NCBI RefSeq assembly: GCF_022267535.1
Contig: NZ_JAHNZV010000008.1
Location: 23,236-87,235 of the forward strand
Source: Psychromonas antarctica
Lineage (GTDB): Bacteria; Pseudomonadota; Gammaproteobacteria; Enterobacterales; Psychromonadaceae
Direction of reading: 5' to 3'
Length of the DNA: 64,000 nucleotides
Below, one piece after another: positions 63,177 through 64,000 of this stretch (positions within the stretch are counted from its first letter, which is position 1; every line of letters begins with the position of its first letter). The notes beneath the pieces were generated by a model, which was not told where the DNA came from, did no database searches, and saw only the letters and a program-made list of their open reading frames with translations. A program made the translations under genes and the position numbers.

Positions 63177-63384
63177 TCTATTCTGCTTGAGTGTGGGTAT
63201 AAACAGAGCCCACACTTACCGTTTATATACAACACCGTGAAGTGGTTGACAAACAAAGTAACTATAGTCATTTGAATATTAAAGCTAGCACTAACAATAA
63301 AACTAAATTACTAAAAAAACTCTCCACTTACCAAGCTGAATGAATTTATATACCTGGCAGATTCAACTCTGAAGTGCATAACCG

Positions 63385-63900
63385 CTACGCAGCTATAGCT
63401 GCCATGTATTCAGCCATTAATTTGGCTGGTGTTTTGTAATTTATTTTCTTTCTTGGCCTATCATTGAGCTTTACTATTACATCTTGAACTTCTGATTGCG
63501 ATACTTTTTTGAAGTCAGTTGATTTTGGCCAATATTGTCGTAGTAGGCCATTGGTGTTTTCATTCAATCCCCGTTGCCACGAACAATAAGGATCTGCAAA
63601 ATAAACATCACATTTTAAACTCTCTGTCATCTCTTCATGATAGGCAAATTCTTTACCATTATCTGCGGTGATCGTTAGTACTACTTCCTTAAACGGTTTT
63701 AACAAAGCAATGGTTGCTGCTGTTACTGTTTTTGCTGACTTGTCATCAACACGTGTAGATACAGTAAAGCTGGTTTTCCGCTCGACAATAGTGACCAGTG
63801 CGCCACTGTGGCCTTTGCCAATAACAAGATCAATTTCCCAATCACCAATTCTAGTTTTATCATCAACAATTTGAGGCTTGGATTCAAATAATAAGTGCAT
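63385..63900 (-). pseudogene. IS30-family transposase, C-terminal catalytic part only
   Basis: The 171-residue frame carries the IS30 DDE core: D in RIGDWEIDLVIGKGHSGALVT, D in LTITADNGKEF and E in RGLNENTNGLLRQYWPK, ending LNDRPRKKINYKTPAKL. The ~150-residue N-terminal DNA-binding half expected upstream is missing, so it is a truncated gene. A 23-bp imperfect direct repeat (19 matches; 63360-63382 and 63881-63903) flanks the fragment. The gap 63177-63384 between the RHH gene and this fragment has no other feature. Confidence 0.85.
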
Positions 63901-63972
63901 AACTTGAATAGGTAGAAAAAACGGTCAGCTGAATATATGCTAATCGCTTTTTCTCCGGCAAGAGATGCAACA

Positions 63973-64000
63973 ATGAAAACATATAAACAACTGACCTATG
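63973..64000 (+). CDS. Start of a second IS30-type transposase, cut by the window end
   Basis: ATG then KTYKQLTY, the typical N-terminus of IS30 transposases, runs off the right edge. A GAGA lies 8 bases upstream. It faces away from the truncated fragment at 63385-63900, so the two are either separate copies or the halves of a rearranged element. Confidence 0.6.

Overview
The window looks like a chromosomal segment of an AT-rich marine gammaproteobacterium. Gene content and order (rpsU-yqeY-dnaG-rpoD-tRNA-Ile2, lepA-lepB-rnc-era-recO-pdxJ, mazG-pyrG-eno, ftsB-ispD-ispF-truD-nlpD-rpoS, a 283-residue ThyA, SstT, several Na+-coupled transporters) recall Psychromonas, Moritella or Shewanella. Psychromonas is my best guess, by inference only. 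Most of the window is well-conserved core genome; the accessory DNA is at the right end and in a few small insertions.

Layout: 1-644 holds two minor type IV prepilin genes (minus). 672-2300 is a receiver/TPR regulator. 2464-2655 is a small protein gene. 2726-7860 is the rpoS-nlpD-yqaA-truD-ispF-ispD-ftsB cluster (minus), from which surE and pcm are missing. 8290-9462 is an orphan LamB-type maltoporin behind a candidate CRP class II promoter. 9842-10064 carries two copies of a ~100-bp inverted-repeat element. 10140-10706 is an inner-membrane protein gene, and 10733-10937 is a fossil copy of the eno 3' end. eno, pyrG and mazG follow (11034-15230, minus).

15399-21474 (plus) carries an RND adaptor/pump pair, then an NSS-family Na+-coupled transporter with a 35-codon MetS-like small subunit. 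21541-28929 (minus) is a group II cysteine desulfurase followed by the lepA-to-pdxJ genes. 29554-32773 (plus) carries a membrane-anchored RRM protein and a CPA1 antiporter with a cyclic-nucleotide-binding-like tail. 33094-41204 (minus) carries oligopeptidase B, a regulator with reversed domain order, acnB, thyA and lgt. 41761-44286 (plus) carries sstT and a eukaryotic-type S-adenosylmethionine decarboxylase. Then come a SIMPL protein, fbaA and pgk (minus), a GGDEF/EAL protein (plus), divergent metR/metE, and a periplasmic solute-binding-like protein.

54894-60964 carries tsaD (minus), the macromolecular-synthesis operon rpsU-yqeY-dnaG-rpoD, and tRNA-Ile(CAU). A P4-type integrase begins 165 bp after the tRNA, so an integrated island runs from there past the window end. 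It carries a probable RHH/PUA-like fusion protein behind an array of palindromes and two IS30-type transposase pieces facing away from each other.

The observations most worth following are the RHH/PUA-like gene with its operator array, the eukaryotic-type AdoMet decarboxylase, the eno 3' fossil, the 5'-terminal hairpin of the RRM gene and the dispersed inverted-repeat element. No CRISPR array, rRNA or toxin-antitoxin pair was recognised.
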